A stretch of 64,000 nt of DNA from Bdellovibrionales bacterium (GCA_018646675.1 JABGUH010000042.1:1-64000); one strand, 5' to 3'. Counted from the first letter of the stretch, positions 44,242-53,879 are shown. Notes: generated by a model not told the origin, from the sequence alone. Program-made: numbers and translations.

Positions 44242-45954
44242 ATGGGAATCATAAGAACCGGAATTGGCATTGGTAAGACTATTCGCAATGTCAGCAGACT
44301 AAAGGAGATTGTCTCCGTTTTTGCCAAAAATGGCTTTGCTGAGTTTATGACCAGGGGCATAACCACTAGAATTCCAGACTTTGTTCTACCTTCAAGTCAG
44401 GTTGCCATTCGGGATGAGCTAGGAGATCGCTCTTCCCAGGACTGGTCACAAATCGTTGGTTATCGATTACGTCTGGCCTTTGAAGAGTTAGGACCAACCT
44501 TTATCAAATTTGGACAACTTTTAAGCTCCCGTGAAGATATATTTGATGGCCCCTTTATTGAGGAGATGCAAAAGCTACAAGATAAAGTCAAAGGAATTCC
44601 CTTTACCGATGCCCAACAGGTAATTGAAAAATCACTGAGCACAACTATTGATCAGGTATTTTCCCATATTGAGCAAGAAGCGATCGGAACTGCTTCAATT
44701 GGAGTGGTCTATCGCGGCGAGCTAAAAGATGGTAGTCCCGTTGTAGTTAAAGTTCGCCGTCCCAATATCCAAAAGATGATTGAGACCGATATCTCTATCC
44801 TGATTTTTATCAGTGCCCAGATTGAAAAGGTCAGTGAGGAGTTTCGCGCCCTAGGAGTATCCAGAATACTAAGGGATTTTGCGATTGGATTACAAACAGA
44901 GTTAAACTTTAATATGGAGGCGATGAACTGTCGGCGGCTAAAAGAGAATCTACTGGCCCATGATAGCTCATCTGTTCTCTATATTCCTGAAACCTATCCA
45001 CAATTTACCTCGGAAACAATTTTAGTTATGGAGTATCTGGATGGTACTCCTTTTACTAATACTGCGGCGATCACTGAGCGCCAGGAGGAGATCGCTCCCA
45101 AACTGGAAGAGGGAGTTAAGTTATTTATCAAAACTTTTTTACAAGATGGATTTTTCCATGCCGACCTCCACGGTGGTAACTTCTTTCTGCTAAAAAATGG
45201 CCAGATTGGATTAGTCGATTTTGGCTTAATGGGTACCCTGGGGAAGCGTGGTCGGCAGAACTTTATGGCGATTATCTATGCCCTCGTCACCTATAACTTT
45301 GAAAATTTAGTCTATGAATTTTTAGATGTGGCTGAATATCAAGCGATCCCAGATATCGACGCGCTGGTGGGCGATATCAAAGATGCCCTAGGCCCCCATC
45401 TCGGGTTAACTGTTCAACAAGTTAACTTCTCATCAATAATGCCACTAATTATCAATACTCTTGCAAAACATAAGCTCTATCTACCTAGGGAGTGGTTCAT
45501 TATCTTTCGCGCCTTTATTGCGCTGGATGGTGTCGGTAAGCAGATCAATATCGATCTCGATCTATTTAAGGTGCTAGATGATGATATTCGCCAACTGGTG
45601 ACTAACTCCTTTAATCGAGATGATCTGATTGAAGAGGGAATCTGGGTGGGAAGAGACCTGCTGGCCTCCCTGCGAGGCATCTCTCGACACTTTAAGTGGT
45701 TTGTTAAAGATTGGTCACGCAATAACTACGCTTTTCAAATCAAACACACCGGTCATGAGGAGTCCGTTAAACAGGTATCCTCCTCTATCATCTTTCTAGG
45801 ATTTTCGATCTTAACAGCGATTGGATTAATTGCTGGAGTACTGGCACTAGGAGATCAGCCGTTGGACAGCTTAAAGGCAGTTCCAACCATTAGTTGGATC
45901 ATGTGGGGGATCGCCCTGATCTCCTTTACCAAAGCGCAAATGGCGCTTAAGTAA
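44242..45954 (+). CDS. ABC1/UbiB-family atypical kinase
   Basis: About 570 residues of the AarF/UbiB (COQ8/ADCK) atypical kinase-like family, linked to ubiquinone and isoprenoid lipid metabolism. Motifs are FGQLLSSREDIF, the GTASIGVVYRGELKDGSPVV segment with VKVRRP, HADLHGGNFFLL and VDFGLMGTLG. Two hydrophobic helices close the C-terminus. The open frame extends 74 codons further upstream (44020), overlapping the divergent gene, but GGAGAGG at 44233-44239 in front of ATG 44242 fixes the start. The small secreted protein gene converges 18 bases downstream. Confidence 0.9.
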   Translation: MGIIRTGIGIGKTIRNVSRLKEIVSVFAKNGFAEFMTRGITTRIPDFVLPSSQVAIRDELGDRSSQDWSQIVGYRLRLAFEELGPTFIKFGQLLSSREDIFDGPFIEEMQKLQDKVKGIPFTDAQQVIEKSLSTTIDQVFSHIEQEAIGTASIGVVYRGELKDGSPVVVKVRRPNIQKMIETDISILIFISAQIEKVSEEFRALGVSRILRDFAIGLQTELNFNMEAMNCRRLKENLLAHDSSSVLYIPETYPQFTSETILVMEYLDGTPFTNTAAITERQEEIAPKLEEGVKLFIKTFLQDGFFHADLHGGNFFLLKNGQIGLVDFGLMGTLGKRGRQNFMAIIYALVTYNFENLVYEFLDVAEYQAIPDIDALVGDIKDALGPHLGLTVQQVNFSSIMPLIINTLAKHKLYLPREWFIIFRAFIALDGVGKQINIDLDLFKVLDDDIRQLVTNSFNRDDLIEEGIWVGRDLLASLRGISRHFKWFVKDWSRNNYAFQIKHTGHEESVKQVSSSIIFLGFSILTAIGLIAGVLALGDQPLDSLKAVPTISWIMWGIALISFTKAQMALK

Positions 45955-45972
45955 TAACTTTAAATATGATCT

Positions 45973-46212
45973 CTACTGATTGGTAACTTGCTGATCAACT
46001 GCAGTGGCAACGCCACGTCCTTGCTCCAGCTCTTTTCCCGATAGATTGGTGGAAAAACGCTCTCTAATATGAGTCTTATTGCAGTCTACCTGATGAGAGA
46101 AGGTCTTATGTTTGCTCTTATTTCCCAACTCCTCACCACCAGCAAATGGCTCTGTCGCGGCAGCGGTTAGAAAAAGTCCCAAGGTAGCAGTAATTAGTAG
46201 TAGTTTTTTCAT
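45973..46212 (-). CDS. Small secreted protein 1
   Basis: About 79 residues with a clear signal peptide (MKKLLLITATLGLFLTAAA) and a short polar mature part with one Cys (QVDCNKTHIRERF). A frame upstream to 46302 exists, but the ATG at 46212 with a GGGGG-rich ribosome site is the natural start. Unknown function. One of two small exported proteins beside the Rhs-like gene. Confidence 0.6.
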   Translation of the reverse strand: MKKLLLITATLGLFLTAAATEPFAGGEELGNKSKHKTFSHQVDCNKTHIRERFSTNLSGKELEQGRGVATAVDQQVTNQ

Positions 46213-46337
46213 CTTAATCCCCCTAATAGATTGATCTCCTTGTCTAATAATAAGTGCATAACTTGTGCCAACAAAGCCAAGGGCACTTTTAAGAAAAAAC
46301 AATGGGTTAAACAGAGGGGTGGTGTAGAAAAAATTGC

Positions 46338-46360
46338 GGCCGTCTAAGAGTTAGACGGCC
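46338..46360 (-). terminator. Rho-independent terminator (minus strand)
   Basis: A perfect 10-bp stem (46338-46347 with 46351-46360) and 3-base loop, followed on the minus strand by GCAATTTTTT. It lies about 20 bases after the stop of the small secreted protein gene ending at 46381 and should end the transcript that includes it. Confidence 0.85.
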
Positions 46361-46380
46361 ACATGGATATTTAGGTCGAT

Positions 46381-46617
46381 CTACTGTGACTTTATAACAC
46401 TAGTATTACTTTCATCTTTTGTATCACCGGTTGCTGGCTGTGTGTAAATCTCACCTTCATCGTTAATACATTCACAGCCACCACTATCTTGTTGTGGTCC
46501 AATTTTATAGCCTTTAGGGCATACTTGCTGCTCACCGGGTTTACTTGACTCCGTTGCTACTGCAAACCCACAATTTAAACTCACTAGTAGAACTAATAGT
46601 GCAATTACTGTTTTCAT
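46381..46617 (-). CDS. Small secreted Cys-containing protein 2
   Basis: A protein of 78 residues with a signal peptide (MKTVIALLVLLVSLNCGFAV, cleavage near ATES or a lipidated Cys16). The mature part has three more Cys: QQVCPKGYKIGPQQDSGG then CECIN, resembling a short disulfide-bonded domain, and an acidic Ser/Thr-rich tail. No family recognised. It lies 70 bases downstream of the Rhs-like gene and is followed by a strong terminator. Confidence 0.6.
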   Translation of the reverse strand: MKTVIALLVLLVSLNCGFAVATESSKPGEQQVCPKGYKIGPQQDSGGCECINDEGEIYTQPATGDTKDESNTSVIKSQ

Positions 46618-46686
46618 CTCTTTGTACCCCCTAAAAATGAATCAACTATCATCTTTATCTAGTTATTTTACCATAAATTAGCCTAT

Positions 46687-48318
46687 CTACATACTCAAGT
46701 TAACTCCTGCGGGCTTGACAATCTTCAGAAGTGACTGAAATGCTTGAGTTACTTGTAAAGCCATACGGTGTCCCGCCTTAGATTCCACCTTTTTTATCTC
46801 CCCATAGTTGTCATAGGCCACATTGATTTTGCCAACTTTACTCATAGCAATCTCCACTGGCTTACCTAAGGAGTTATACTTAAAGCTAAGTGCCCGTTTT
46901 TTCTTACTGCTCTTCTGGTAGTCAACCATCTTGGTAATTCGCCCTTTGCGATCATAGATCAGTAGCACTGACTGGCCCTGACTATTCTGTGCCTTATAAA
47001 GGTTGCCCCGCTTATCATACTCAAAATTGGTCCAACCGTTGCCATCTACCACCCGGCTAACCTTATTAAAACGCTTGTGATAGTCAATCTTAATCATATC
47101 ACCTCGAGAGGAGCTCTTTTTAGTTAGCAGCCCACGCTTATTATAATCAAAGGTGGTGACATTATTGCCCCGAGTAATCTTCAGTGGTAGCGAACAGCAC
47201 TCAGAGTAGATGGTCTCAGTCTTAATTTTACTAATAATAGTTAAAATTCGATAGGTGTATTGAGAGCCATCAGGGCGACTCTTAATCTCATACTCATAAC
47301 GATTTGCTACCGGCTTCTTGTTCAATCCCTGCTTAGTTACAACTGTCCAATAGTGAAACCTTGGATTTTGAGGATTGGAGTCATACTCATACTTGGTTAT
47401 ATCCCCACTCTTACTCTTAACACTGGAGACAAACTGAGTTTTAGGAGTGTAGGTAACGCTCATATCAGAGCCATCTTTATAGCTCACCTTGGTCAGGTTG
47501 TGATTGAAATCATATGAGTAACTATAGACATTGCCTGAGACATCAGTTGACTCTACCAAATTATCACCATCATACTTGTAGCTGGCCTTCTTCTCGCCTG
47601 ATGACCATGAACTCTTCACTCTTCCGCTGGGATACCAAGAGAAGAATATCTGCTTAGCTTGAGAGTCACGAATCGAATGCAGCGCTCCCTTTTTATAGAC
47701 AAATTTTACCGAGTAGCCGTCTTTATCTTTGACATTAGAGAGACGTCCCTGCTTATCAAAGGACTCATATCCACCGCCATCAAAAAGCCTTTTATATCCG
47801 CTCTTGGTTCGCTGTAACTTTTGAATACCGCGGGCATTGGAGTACAAGATTGTCCCCACTGCCAACTTTGCTGCTACCCCAAATCTGCGGGCGTACGCTT
47901 GGCGTAACTCTGCATCCCCTTTTAGCTTTTTAACTAGGGTGGCGGCAACTTTGTCCGACATTGGACTCTTCTTCCTCATCACATCAACAATCTGCTTAGA
48001 GGCTTGTTCTGCATTGACCGCCTCTTTGGGCGTAAAACGGGTGGTGGCACCAGATCCATTTTCATGGATGACTACCGAACCATCTGCTGCTGGGACTAAA
48101 TAGGTTTCAAAACTGTTACCCCAGCCAAATCCAAACCACCCCTTATCTGCCGATTTTGAGTTATAGGTTCGACTAACCATCAAGTCATGCCCACCACCGG
48201 GTACGATCAGGTCAGTGTAGGAGATATAAAAATTTCCATTCTTTAAATTTACCCCTGCAAGCAGCGCTGACGAGATGGTAAAAAGTAACAAGATAAATAG
48301 TAGTTTTATTCGTTTCAT
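46687..48318 (-). CDS. Secreted Rhs/YD-repeat protein with DUF6531-like start
   Basis: A protein of 543 residues with a signal peptide (LLFILLLFTISSALLAGV). The start of the mature part, LKNGNFYISYTDLIVPGGGH then DLMVSRTYNSKS, is the DUF6531-type entry of Rhs proteins. YD repeats follow, for example YEYDSNPQNPRF, YKYDGDN and FEYDKRGNL. Rhs proteins normally exceed 1,000 residues and carry a C-terminal toxin after a core; here the repeats simply end and no toxin domain is visible, so it is a short structural or sugar-binding shell. It follows the Tad operon by 85 bases on the same strand. Confidence 0.8.
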   Translation of the reverse strand: MKRIKLLFILLLFTISSALLAGVNLKNGNFYISYTDLIVPGGGHDLMVSRTYNSKSADKGWFGFGWGNSFETYLVPAADGSVVIHENGSGATTRFTPKEAVNAEQASKQIVDVMRKKSPMSDKVAATLVKKLKGDAELRQAYARRFGVAAKLAVGTILYSNARGIQKLQRTKSGYKRLFDGGGYESFDKQGRLSNVKDKDGYSVKFVYKKGALHSIRDSQAKQIFFSWYPSGRVKSSWSSGEKKASYKYDGDNLVESTDVSGNVYSYSYDFNHNLTKVSYKDGSDMSVTYTPKTQFVSSVKSKSGDITKYEYDSNPQNPRFHYWTVVTKQGLNKKPVANRYEYEIKSRPDGSQYTYRILTIISKIKTETIYSECCSLPLKITRGNNVTTFDYNKRGLLTKKSSSRGDMIKIDYHKRFNKVSRVVDGNGWTNFEYDKRGNLYKAQNSQGQSVLLIYDRKGRITKMVDYQKSSKKKRALSFKYNSLGKPVEIAMSKVGKINVAYDNYGEIKKVESKAGHRMALQVTQAFQSLLKIVKPAGVNLSM

Positions 48319-48403
48319 TTTTTAATTCCTTCCCAAAGTTAGCAAGAATAAATATCTATCACCTTCTAAATTTATCGGTATTATGTATCCACAACTTAAC
48401 CTT

Positions 48404-49294
48404 TTAAATTTTAATCTTTACAATTTTAAAAATCACCATCAAACCAATAATATCAAGAGTTAGCGCTCCGGCGACAAATAATAATCCCACCGGTGTAGTA
48501 AAAACCGGCACCATTGATTGGGGATCTGAGACGTAATAGACCAACCCCAGAGCAAACGGCATGGCAAAGATGGTATACCCTTGAACCATCCCCTGGGCCA
48601 CATAGGTATCGATCTTCTGTCTTAGGCGAATCCGCTCTCTAATCACATCAACAATAGTGTCAAACGTTTCGGCCAGATTACCCCCAGTTTCCCGAAGAAT
48701 ATTAACACTTGAGACAAACATATCATTGTCCTCAGTGGGGATTCTGGCCGCCAGATTATCAAAACACTCCTCTAATGGCATTCCAATCCTATTCTGTTGA
48801 AGAATTATTGAAAACTCCTCAGAGATTGGTGCCGGCATCTCATCTACCACCATCCCAATCGCCTGGGGTACTGAGAGACCGGCCCTTAAGCCATTGGATA
48901 GCAGAGTTAATCCATCAACCATTTGAGACTGGTAAGCTTTAATCCTACGCTCAACCAGAAAGTTGATCAATGGCTTGGGTAACTTCCAGCCCAAAACAAT
49001 CAACAAGAGGGCCATAATTGATCCCACTCCCCAATATCCCAGCAACCCAAAAAAACCGAGGGCCAAGATGGCATTACCAAAGGATAGGAAGAGTAGAACA
49101 TAGGTCACATGGTCGGGTTTAACTTTAATAAAGAGAAATTCAAACTTCTCTAGAATATAGTTTCTAGTACCATAGGTATGGTTTTCAATCAGCTCAAAAA
49201 TATTATTACTATGACGTAGGGAGAAGACAAATACCACCACTCCAATCAGAATGATAATCCCCTTCTTTCCCAACATCACTGTAATTATACTCAA
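48404..49294 (-). CDS. Tad pilus inner-membrane platform protein TadB/TadC-like
   Basis: A protein of 296 residues of the type II secretion F-domain family. N-terminal helices are followed by the cytoplasmic domain with RIKAYQSQMVDGLTLLSNGL then RAGLSVPQAI, LQQNRIGMPLEECFDNLA and VNILRETGGNLAETFD, then C-terminal helices. Tad systems normally have two such proteins, TadB and TadC, side by side; only one is found here, so the second must be elsewhere or absent. Its start overlaps the end of the fused ATPase gene by nothing but nine bases of spacing, as last gene of the operon. Confidence 0.85.
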   Translation of the reverse strand: MSIITVMLGKKGIIILIGVVVFVFSLRHSNNIFELIENHTYGTRNYILEKFEFLFIKVKPDHVTYVLLFLSFGNAILALGFFGLLGYWGVGSIMALLLIVLGWKLPKPLINFLVERRIKAYQSQMVDGLTLLSNGLRAGLSVPQAIGMVVDEMPAPISEEFSIILQQNRIGMPLEECFDNLAARIPTEDNDMFVSSVNILRETGGNLAETFDTIVDVIRERIRLRQKIDTYVAQGMVQGYTIFAMPFALGLVYYVSDPQSMVPVFTTPVGLLFVAGALTLDIIGLMVIFKIVKIKI

Positions 49295-49303
49295 ACGACA
49301 CTC

Positions 49304-51439
49304 CTACTTATTGGCAAACAGACCTCGAGGAATATTATACCCTTTCTTCTCCAGCCCCTCGATAAATTTAGGAATGAACCCGCTTGCCTGGAATTTACCA
49401 ATAATCTTCCCATCTTTACCCACACCCTCTTGCTTGTAGACAAAGATATCCTGCAAAGTAACAACATCACCTTGCATTCCCAACACTTCACTAATATGAG
49501 TGATCTTTCTGGATCCATCATCCAATCGCGACTGCTGTACAATCATGTGAACCGAGTTGGCGATCATCTCTCTAATCACCTTGGCACTCAATCCAGCACC
49601 GGCATATTGAACTAAGGTTTCTAAACGACCAATACACTCTCTAGGATTATTGGAGTGAACAGTGGTCATAGAGCCATCGTGTCCAGTCCCCATCGCTTGT
49701 AGCATATCTAAGGTCTCACCACCACGACACTCTCCGACCACAATCCGATCTGGCCGCATCCGCAAAGTCTGCTTAACCAGACAACGCATATCCACTGCCC
49801 CCTCTCCCTCAAGGGATGGAGGCTTGGTCTCCAGGGAGACCACATGATCTTGTGGGAAATCCAGCTCGGCGGCATCCTCACAGGTAATAATCCGCTCATT
49901 GGCTTGAATAAAAGCGCCTAAAATATTAATCAAGGTGGTCTTACCAGAACCAGTTCCACCACTGACAACAATATTACGATGGCCCTCAACTGCAATACGC
50001 AAGAAATCCGCCATCTCCTGAGTCATCGATCCGTAATTTACAGAGTCCTTGTAGGTTAAGCGGTTTTCTGGGAATTTTCGGATAGTAATAGTACAACCCA
50101 CCAGCGCACAGGGGGGAATGATAGCGTGTACTCTAGAGCCGTCACGCAGACGAGCATCTACATATGGAGTCTTCTCATCAATCCTCCTTCCGAGAGGAGC
50201 AACGATTCGCTCAATCACATTTAACACCTGTCGGTCATTAGTAAAGGTGATCTGAGAGCGTCGAATCTTTCCCTCTTGTTCGAAGTAGATTTTAAAGGGG
50301 CCGACCACCATGATCTCTGACACACTTTTGTCGGCGAGTAGAGTCTCCAATGGGCCTAAGCCTAGTGCTTCGTTTAAAATTTCCTGGACAATATTATTCA
50401 TATCATCACGATTGTTCAGAATGCCCTTGGTATCCTCTTTGCCTAAAATATCAACCACGACCTTTTTTGCCTGCTCCTTCAAGATCATCTGGGAGCGAGG
50501 GTCATCGCTATCGGCATCCTTCATATCGATCTCTTCAACCAGAGTTTTGTGGATTCGAGATTTCAGGTCACGCCACTTGATCTCTTCTGACTTTGATCCC
50601 TTGGGAGTGCCTGCACCCGCCCCACTACTCGCGCCAGCACCAGGACCAGAACTCTGCTTGCCGGTATCTACCGATTTGGTCAGAGTGGATAGCCTCTTTA
50701 AGACACTCTTTTGCATCATTTTGCGTACACACTCAATCAACCCCTTGGCAAAACCACTACTTTTGGCGATCACCATCACCGGCTGTGATTTATTAAGTGA
50801 TAACACACATGTCTGGTCATCCTTGGGCACTACTGCAAATACTGGCTTACCAATACGTTTTCCCACCACCTCAGGAGATACCGGGTGTCCCTTTTGATAT
50901 TGATTTAGCACCACCTGAATCATATCCTTGGGAAAGAGCATGGTGACCAGCTCTTGATAACGGCGAATGGTCTGATTCAAGGCTAAAATATCTGGTGTCA
51001 CAACTAAATATATTAGTGTCGAGTACTCTAACGCTTTAAGTGCTAGAGGGGTTAAGTCACTACCAACATCTATTACGGTTACTGGAAAGATGTTAGGAAC
51101 CGCTTTTAAGCTCTTTCCAAGCCCATCGACATCAATTGTGTCAGCACTCATTCTATTGGTTGGCATTCCAATATAACTAACGTTGGATTTATGATTAGCG
51201 AGAAATGGGCTAATTGTTCTGGGATCGATCGCACCACTAAATTCCGATAGATCTTTAATGTTTTTAGGATTTTTGATGCCAGTGATTATATTTTGATCAC
51301 CACTAGCCTTTTGATCAAAATCTAATAGCAAAACTTTTTGGCGACTTTCATCTGCGTAAGCAAATGCCAAGTTAGCGGCAATTTGAGACTTACCAACTCC
51401 ACCCTTGCCACCTAATACCGTTATAATATATCCGGCCAT
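49304..51439 (-). CDS. Fused TadZ/CpaE-like and TadA/CpaF ATPase
   Basis: A protein of 711 residues that joins two proteins usually encoded separately. Residues 1-245 are a ParA/MinD-like ATPase of the TadZ/CpaE type with deviant Walker A GGKGGVGKS at 10-18 and VLLLDFDQKASGD. A Gly/Ala/Ser-rich linker (about 259-285) follows. Residues about 286-711 are the CpaF/TadA secretion ATPase: LGPLETLLADKSVSEIMVVG, Walker A GGTGSGKTT at 494-502, and GECRGGETLDMLQAMGTGHD. The linker and continuous frame make this a genuine fusion, not a missed stop. The CpaE half localises the machine and CpaF powers Flp pilus assembly. Confidence 0.93.
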   Translation of the reverse strand: MAGYIITVLGGKGGVGKSQIAANLAFAYADESRQKVLLLDFDQKASGDQNIITGIKNPKNIKDLSEFSGAIDPRTISPFLANHKSNVSYIGMPTNRMSADTIDVDGLGKSLKAVPNIFPVTVIDVGSDLTPLALKALEYSTLIYLVVTPDILALNQTIRRYQELVTMLFPKDMIQVVLNQYQKGHPVSPEVVGKRIGKPVFAVVPKDDQTCVLSLNKSQPVMVIAKSSGFAKGLIECVRKMMQKSVLKRLSTLTKSVDTGKQSSGPGAGASSGAGAGTPKGSKSEEIKWRDLKSRIHKTLVEEIDMKDADSDDPRSQMILKEQAKKVVVDILGKEDTKGILNNRDDMNNIVQEILNEALGLGPLETLLADKSVSEIMVVGPFKIYFEQEGKIRRSQITFTNDRQVLNVIERIVAPLGRRIDEKTPYVDARLRDGSRVHAIIPPCALVGCTITIRKFPENRLTYKDSVNYGSMTQEMADFLRIAVEGHRNIVVSGGTGSGKTTLINILGAFIQANERIITCEDAAELDFPQDHVVSLETKPPSLEGEGAVDMRCLVKQTLRMRPDRIVVGECRGGETLDMLQAMGTGHDGSMTTVHSNNPRECIGRLETLVQYAGAGLSAKVIREMIANSVHMIVQQSRLDDGSRKITHISEVLGMQGDVVTLQDIFVYKQEGVGKDGKIIGKFQASGFIPKFIEGLEKKGYNIPRGLFANK

Positions 51440-51446
51440 CTAGCTA

Positions 51447-53024
51447 CTACCTCATCCTTCTTCTAAATTTACGCTTTACTTTGGCAGTGTCATCCGAAGC
51501 AGAAGCGACTATTTCGGCGGTAATAAAAACCGCAAATTGACTCTTTTTGTTAATATATGATTTCGATTTCAAAAAAGAGAAGAGTGGATTAGTGTTCCCA
51601 GATTCAGGATCTGCACTATCTACTCCAAAGGGGGGATTACGATCGAAGTCAGTTACCGTCTCCGAAAAGGCGGCCCCACCCACGACTGCCGTTTTCTTGG
51701 AGTCGACCACTAAGGTTGTAACTATTTTGTTGGTAAAATTGGTTGGTGGATCACCAGAGGTGGCATTGACCGATAGATTTTTTACCTCCAAGCGAACCTT
51801 CTCTTTCTGTTCTTTTAGTACTGTTGGAACAATGTTCAGGGTAAGACCTGCTTTTGCTTTAGTAGTCTCAGTAGCGGCATCTCCTCCGCTGGCGGTGCCA
51901 CTCACCCCTAGAATAATATCTTTCTCGCTTGATTTTTCGATCGTTCCCTCTTTTCCCTCTTCAACCATCACCATGCCTGATTGCAGTATTCGAGCATGTC
52001 CCGCCGCTTTAGCCGAAGCCAGTTTGGGAAAAAGATTACTAATCGTCCCGGCGATTGTATTGGCCGACCGGGTGACCACACTACCGTCTGCCGTCTTACC
52101 AAAACTGATGGTTGCTCCCGCATCAGTCATCATTGGTGTCCACTTAACACCAAAAATGCGATTATAGTCCTTACTTAATTCTACAAATTGAGCAGTGATT
52201 TTAATTAATTTTGGTAGTGGATCTTTTTTCTTTTTCTGATTGACCACCACAAAATTATGAATCGGTTTTTGTCCCTGTACCTGGCGGACACTATTTAGTC
52301 TTTGGGCCAAGGACTCAATATCCTCGGGCAAATAGGCCATGGCTATTTTTAAAGCATTCTTTTTTTGACCGACACTGCTGACCACCCCTTCCAGCCAAAA
52401 AGCCTTATTGACGATTCTAACGGTTACATCTCGCGCACCACTCTTTTGAATCTCATCTTGCATCCGTTTGGCAATTCTCCGTTTAGTGTGAGGAGAGAGT
52501 TCCACCAGACGAAGCACCGCTGGATACTTCTCTCCAATCATCACTACTCGACCAATATCTGCTGGCACCACAATTTCGCCGCCAATATAGACCATATCCC
52601 CTTTAATGCCGATCTCCAGCCCTTCGATATCCCCTAAGAAATCCTTTAGTTCCCGTACCACTTTTGACTGCTCATTAGCGGTAACTGTTACCAGATAGCG
52701 AGCCTTGATATCTCCGGTGGGATTTCTGATGATAACTGAAGTATTGCCTGGCTTAAGTCCCTTTAGAGTAATCTCTCGTTTTTGAGGAATTAGTTGGTAG
52801 TTTAAAATAGAACGGTTACCCACCTGTACTTTGGTAGATGGAGGGAAATCCAATTTTTCCACCTTATCAATCCCTAACACTACCTCAATATTTCTCTCCG
52901 GGACCAGATCATCCTTTTTTCCTTTAACGCTATCTTTGGCCCAGCCGGAGTGGTCTGCCCCTAGCGTGAGCACCAGCGTGATCAACAGAAGGTTAGCTAA
53001 TGTTTGCCCTAAAATAATTTTCAC
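51447..53024 (-). CDS. cpaC: Tad pilus secretin CpaC/RcpA
   Basis: Outer-membrane secretin, 525 residues, with a signal sequence (LLLITLVLTLGADHSGWA). The N-terminal pilotin-like region begins VVLGIDKVEKLDFPPSTKVQ and includes the repeated LKGLKPGNTSVIIRNPTGD. A BON-like stretch (VTVRIVNKAFWLEGVVSSVG) follows. The C-terminal secretin core has PKLIKITAQFVELSKDYNRI and LTLNIVPTVL. It forms the exit channel for Flp pili. The gene lies three bases from cpaB and eight from the fused ATPase. Confidence 0.9.
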   Translation of the reverse strand: MKIILGQTLANLLLITLVLTLGADHSGWAKDSVKGKKDDLVPERNIEVVLGIDKVEKLDFPPSTKVQVGNRSILNYQLIPQKREITLKGLKPGNTSVIIRNPTGDIKARYLVTVTANEQSKVVRELKDFLGDIEGLEIGIKGDMVYIGGEIVVPADIGRVVMIGEKYPAVLRLVELSPHTKRRIAKRMQDEIQKSGARDVTVRIVNKAFWLEGVVSSVGQKKNALKIAMAYLPEDIESLAQRLNSVRQVQGQKPIHNFVVVNQKKKKDPLPKLIKITAQFVELSKDYNRIFGVKWTPMMTDAGATISFGKTADGSVVTRSANTIAGTISNLFPKLASAKAAGHARILQSGMVMVEEGKEGTIEKSSEKDIILGVSGTASGGDAATETTKAKAGLTLNIVPTVLKEQKEKVRLEVKNLSVNATSGDPPTNFTNKIVTTLVVDSKKTAVVGGAAFSETVTDFDRNPPFGVDSADPESGNTNPLFSFLKSKSYINKKSQFAVFITAEIVASASDDTAKVKRKFRRRMR

Positions 53025-53026
53025 TG

Positions 53027-53836
53027 CTATCTCTTTTTCTTAGTGAATTTGTCGGTAAAAAATCTCTTTGCTTCCACTGAGTCCTCTCCCAAGACATCAA
53101 AGATATTGGTGGATTTTATCCGAACCACCTGTTTATCATTATTATTGCGCAGGGAGAGAAAGATGGTGGTATTAAGCTGGGATGTCAGAAAAAGTAGTTT
53201 CTGAACTTGATAGGGGTCAAGCTCAAGTGTGACCGTATTATAATTAGCATAAGTATTTAACTTCATCTTCTTGATCACTTGTGGATACTTCACTCCAATC
53301 ATTGGGATGGTGTTGGTCATACTAAAGCCAGTAGATAGCACTAATACGTCTTGTAGAATTGTCTTAACCTTCTTCTTATCCGGACGGACAGTGTAGGTAA
53401 TGCCGGCCAGCACATCTACTCGATCACCGGGTTTAATCAGCTTGCTCACTGCTTGCCTGGGAGTTATTCGAATGGCAATTGCTCTCTTTCCAACACTGAC
53501 CTGCCGTGATAGCCCTGTCTTATCCCCTGGGTAGGTTAGACGTGGCTTTGTGATCTGCTCTCCCTTCAAAATAGGCACTGAGGCAACAGTATTTTGTACC
53601 TCCTTAATCGTTTTAAAATGTCCCGGCGACAGCATACTTTGTGGCACACTCTTAACAATAACCTTAGAGTCATCAATTAACTCTAAAGCATTGATATCAA
53701 CCTTAGCAAAGACAGCGGAACTCTCAACTCCATACCGTTTGATAATCCGTCCCTTTTGATCTTCGATATAGGTATAAACCATAAACATCGCACCTAATGC
53801 GATCACTAATGCCAGTGTAAATGCTCGTGTGTTCAT
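53027..53836 (-). CDS. cpaB: Tad pilus assembly protein CpaB/RcpC
   Basis: A protein of 269 residues with an N-terminal signal anchor (ALVIALGAMFMVYTYI) and SAF-type domain (VASVPILKGEQITKPRLTYP, then AIAIRITPRQAVSKLIKPGD, RVDVLAGI), typical of CpaB/RcpC proteins, which stabilise the secretin complex in the periplasm. It has a GGAAGG ribosome site. First of the downstream block cpaB-cpaC-cpaEF-tadB after a 149-base gap that may hold an internal promoter or hairpin. Confidence 0.9.
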   Translation of the reverse strand: MNTRAFTLALVIALGAMFMVYTYIEDQKGRIIKRYGVESSAVFAKVDINALELIDDSKVIVKSVPQSMLSPGHFKTIKEVQNTVASVPILKGEQITKPRLTYPGDKTGLSRQVSVGKRAIAIRITPRQAVSKLIKPGDRVDVLAGITYTVRPDKKKVKTILQDVLVLSTGFSMTNTIPMIGVKYPQVIKKMKLNTYANYNTVTLELDPYQVQKLLFLTSQLNTTIFLSLRNNNDKQVVRIKSTNIFDVLGEDSVEAKRFFTDKFTKKKR

Positions 53837-53847
53837 TCAGCCTTCCC

Positions 53848-53879
53848 TAATCTAAATAAAAAATCTCAACTTTAGATTA
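53848..53879. repeat. 9-bp inverted repeat upstream of cpaB
   Basis: Arms taatctaaa (53848-53856) and tttagatta (53871-53879) are exact reverse complements with a 14-base loop, in the 149-base gap between the TadE-like gene and cpaB. AT-rich, so a chance occurrence is possible; it could be a regulatory hairpin in the leader of the cpaB block. Confidence 0.4.

Noticed and set aside
50310..50897. 195-codon plus-strand frame inside the fused ATPase gene
   Set aside because: It lies wholly opposite a well-supported gene, shows Ser/Leu-rich sequence typical of an antisense frame and no domain.
51547..52167. 206-codon plus-strand frame opposite the secretin gene
   Set aside because: Antisense shadow of a conserved gene with no recognisable features.
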